Shown piece by piece: positions 62,063 to 64,000 of a DNA stretch of 64,000 bases (position 1 is the first letter of the stretch; every line of letters starts with the position of its first letter). This stretch comes from Acidimicrobiia bacterium. GTDB lineage: Bacteria; Actinomycetota; Acidimicrobiia; Acidimicrobiales; Aldehydirespiratoraceae. The stretch spans positions 45,196 to 109,195 of the forward strand of contig JAJEJB010000039.1 of NCBI GenBank assembly GCA_022828135.1. The letters run 5' to 3'. The position numbers and the translations under genes are program-made. The notes under the pieces are model-generated. The model ran no database searches and had not been told where the DNA came from. It saw only the letters and a program-made list of their open reading frames with translations.

Positions 62063-62770
62063 ATGGCGGGCGGTGCGTCGGAGGACCGGCTTCGGGCTCA
62101 GATTCGGTTGGCCTGCGGGCGCATCGCCGGAGGCGCTGCCGCCATCGTGGAGGCCCACCACCTCGGTGTGCCCGAGGGCCCTCACTCCAGGCTCTGGGCC
62201 ATCGAGTACCACCGCGAGGCGGTACACATCTACAACGAGTCGCTACCGTCGTGGTACCAACTCAACATGGCCGCACTGTTCGGCCGCTGCGCCAAGACGA
62301 TGTCGGAGTACTCGATACCGGCCCGCCTTGCCGAGGACTGGGTGATCATCAGCGACTACCTCACGCTGGCGCGCTCCACGATCCGGGACTCGCTGGCACC
62401 GCAGGGCGCGGACGCCGCCGGAGCCCCCGCGGCGCTCGAGGCCATAGCGAACCGCGAGGCGCCGCCGATGGTGATCCGCTTCGACGCGCTGGCCCGGCTG
62501 ACTACCACCGACGGCACCCAGCGCCTGCATCGGGCCGCCGTCGAAGTCCGCCAACAATTGGAGTCGCCGGTGCCCGCTGCGCTCGACGAGCGCGAACTCA
62601 GGTTGCTCAAGCACCTCGCCGACGGCGCCTCCATCGCCGACATCGCCCAGGAACTGGGATACTCCCAGCGCTCGGTGTACCGGGCCATGGCCAGCCTTTG
62701 GGAGACCCTCGGCGTTAACGGCCGCGCAGAAGGCGTCCAAAGGGCGGCCGCCCAAGGTCTAGTCGGCTGA
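62063..62770 (+). CDS. LuxR-type transcriptional regulator
   Basis: 235 residues. The N-terminal about 170 residues form a helical, unrecognised sensing domain (RLWAIEYHREAVHIYNESL, ARLAEDWVIISDYL). The C-terminal about 60 residues are a GerE/LuxR helix-turn-helix: LDERELRLLKHLADGASIADIAQELGYSQRSVYRAMASLWETLG. ATG 62063 lacks a ribosome-binding site; a TATCCT about 8 nt upstream is compatible with leaderless expression. Confidence 0.8.
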   Translation: MAGGASEDRLRAQIRLACGRIAGGAAAIVEAHHLGVPEGPHSRLWAIEYHREAVHIYNESLPSWYQLNMAALFGRCAKTMSEYSIPARLAEDWVIISDYLTLARSTIRDSLAPQGADAAGAPAALEAIANREAPPMVIRFDALARLTTTDGTQRLHRAAVEVRQQLESPVPAALDERELRLLKHLADGASIADIAQELGYSQRSVYRAMASLWETLGVNGRAEGVQRAAAQGLVG

Positions 62771-62810
62771 GAAGACCCGAACGCCAGCAGGATTCGGTGC
62801 CGGCAGAGTG

Positions 62811-63794
62811 CTACCGTTCGTCGGTCTCGACCGGTCCGGTGCGGCGGAGGCCGGGCAGGCGCCATTGGGAGCCGCGCCGCTCCTGGCCCTGCTCCGGCTG
62901 GTCAAGGCCGGGGTAGGAGGACCGCACCTCGGCGACCTCGCCCCCATACAGCCGGTCCGGGCGCTGCTGGCCGCTCCACACCGTCACCTGCGGGAAGGCG
63001 ATGGTGATGAAGGAGGCTGCGAACGCCTGGTGGATGGCCAGCACCAGGTCGTGACGGGTGGCCAGTTCGGAGGGGACGTCGCTGGCGTGCCAGTAGAGCA
63101 CGTTGAAGCCGATGCTGGAGTCGCCGAAACCGTCGAGATTCACGGCGGGTGCCGGATCCGTCACCACCCGTGGCACCCGCTCCAGGGCCTCGTAGATGGC
63201 GTCGGTCGCCTGCTGCAGGTCGGTGTCGTAGGCCACCCCCACAGCCAGCGAACTGCGCCTGACCGGCTCCCGGGTCAGGTTGACGATGGTGGCCCCGGCC
63301 ACGTTCGCGTTCGGAATCCGGATGTGGGTGCCGTCGAGGCCGCGGATCTGGGTGGTGCGGGAGTCGATGTCCTCCACCACCCCCAGATGGCTGTCGAGCT
63401 CGACGGTGTCGCCCACCGTGTAAGGCCGGCGCGTCTGCAGGATCAGCGACGACACGAAGTTGCCGACCACGCCCTGGAGGGCCAGCGCCAGCACCAGACC
63501 GCCGAGGCCGAGAGCGCCGAGCAGGGGGCCCACTCGCACACCCAGCACGGTGAGCGCGTACGACAGGCCGATGATGAACACGGCGTAGCCCGAGAACCGC
63601 GACGTCAGGATGGCCGCGAAGCCGTGCCCGATGCCGCGGGACACGGCCCGGCGCAGGATCTTGGACACCGACACCGCCAGCACGACGGTGGCGACCAGCA
63701 CGATCCCGGCCTGGATCCAGTCGACATGGGTGAGCGCGTCCTCCAGCAGCGCGTCGCTGTCGGCCTGGGCCAGCACGCCGCTGAACTGCCTCAT
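62811..63794 (-). CDS. mscS: Small-conductance mechanosensitive channel
   Basis: 327 residues. Three membrane helices, the pore-lining TM3 LGALGLGGLVLALALQGVVGNFVSSL, and RRPYTVGDTVEL with the MscS beta domain (RTTQIRGLDGTHIRIPNANV). The C-terminal alpha/beta domain and a 50-residue basic, Pro/Gln-rich tail follow. It opens on membrane tension to release solutes under osmotic downshock. Confidence 0.92.
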   Translation of the reverse strand: MRQFSGVLAQADSDALLEDALTHVDWIQAGIVLVATVVLAVSVSKILRRAVSRGIGHGFAAILTSRFSGYAVFIIGLSYALTVLGVRVGPLLGALGLGGLVLALALQGVVGNFVSSLILQTRRPYTVGDTVELDSHLGVVEDIDSRTTQIRGLDGTHIRIPNANVAGATIVNLTREPVRRSSLAVGVAYDTDLQQATDAIYEALERVPRVVTDPAPAVNLDGFGDSSIGFNVLYWHASDVPSELATRHDLVLAIHQAFAASFITIAFPQVTVWSGQQRPDRLYGGEVAEVRSSYPGLDQPEQGQERRGSQWRLPGLRRTGPVETDER

Positions 63795-63859
63795 CAGCGA
63801 TCAAGTCTGTCATGCCCGCCCGCCGCCGTCCTGACGGGCCGCCCGGGCAGCAGCGGTCC

Positions 63860-63937
63860 CTAGTGTCCTGTATGGCGAGTTCGTGGGGTTGTTTGTGGTA
63901 TGGTGGGTGTGGCTGCGGGCGGTGATTGGAGGCGGTG
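63860..63937 (+). mobile_element. Left end of an IS630-like element
   Basis: TAGTGTCCTGTATGGCGAGT begins near 63861 with the TA expected at IS630/Tc1-type insertion targets. It is followed by a TATGGT hexamer (63899-63904), GGAGG (63928-63932) and the transposase start. The right end is outside the window, so inverted repeats could not be checked. Confidence 0.45.
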
Positions 63938-64000
63938 GTGGCCAGGGGCCGTCGTGCTGTGGAGATCGTGCTCTCAGACGGGGAGCGTGAGACGTTGGAG
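63938..64000 (+). CDS. IS630-family transposase, 5' end only
   Basis: 21 codons from GTG with GGAGG 5 nt upstream: ARGRRAVEIVLSDGERETLE, the usual start of an IS630-type transposase before its helix-turn-helix. The gene runs off the window edge, so catalytic residues are not visible. Confidence 0.6.
   Translation, partial: MARGRRAVEIVLSDGERETLE

Overview
The window is high-GC DNA with frequent GTG/TTG starts, 1-8 nt start/stop overlaps, and gene orders typical of Actinobacteria (relA ... hisS-aspS-vapBC-rarA-alaS-ruvX-mltG-aroE-aroB-pepQ-efp-nusB; secF/secD/yajC-tgt-queA-ruvBAC; yebC-pdxT-pdxS; a pgsA-acyltransferase-pimA phosphatidylinositol mannoside operon). The PIM operon, form I CO dehydrogenase genes and large Calx-beta surface proteins fit an uncultured Acidimicrobiia-like actinobacterium; that placement is an inference, since no 16S rRNA is present.

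Region by region. 1-16 kb: housekeeping genes on the minus strand (NusB, EF-P, Xaa-Pro peptidase, AroB, AroE, MltG, RuvX, AlaS, RarA, AspS, HisS) with a vapBC module between rarA and aspS. 16-21 kb: an island of atypical composition inserted between hisS and relA. It holds a DNA cytosine-5 methyltransferase, a divergently transcribed 554-aa protein of unknown family (candidate restriction partner), a Vsr-type endonuclease, and decayed genes: a DUF4143 ATPase tail, an Fe-S tail of a MutY/Nth-type glycosylase, and a Calx-beta fragment. 21-31 kb: relA, secF-secD-yajC, tgt, queA, ruvB-ruvA-ruvC. 31-36.4 kb: a single 1680-codon gene for an exported subtilisin-like, Calx-beta-rich protein that carries a 16-base poly-C tract near its 5' end, so it is probably phase-variable. 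36.4-37 kb: a second vapBC module.

37-45 kb: yebC, pdxT-pdxS, a DUF3048 lipoprotein, then a PIM lipid operon (CDP-alcohol phosphatidyltransferase, acyltransferase, PimA-like mannosyltransferase, and an M48-like membrane protein that has lost its metal motif). 45-50 kb: two SDR oxidoreductases, an acetoacetate-decarboxylase-fold protein and a molybdopterin oxidoreductase. 50-58 kb: dtd, an EamA transporter, and a run coxM-coxS-coxL-phoX-like-xdhC/YHS. CoxL has the AYRCSFR signature of true aerobic (form I) CO dehydrogenase. 58-61 kb: an MFS transporter, then a coupled SnoaL-cupin-TauE operon. 60.8-61.9 kb: a low-GC pair, a secreted protein of unknown family and a small membrane protein. 62-64 kb: a LuxR-type regulator, an MscS channel and the start of an IS630-family transposase cut by the window edge.

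A family of short dispersed repeats recurs at about 10.2, 31.0, 39.3 and 44.5 kb; two copies have become the C-terminal codons of proteins. No tRNA, rRNA or CRISPR array was seen.
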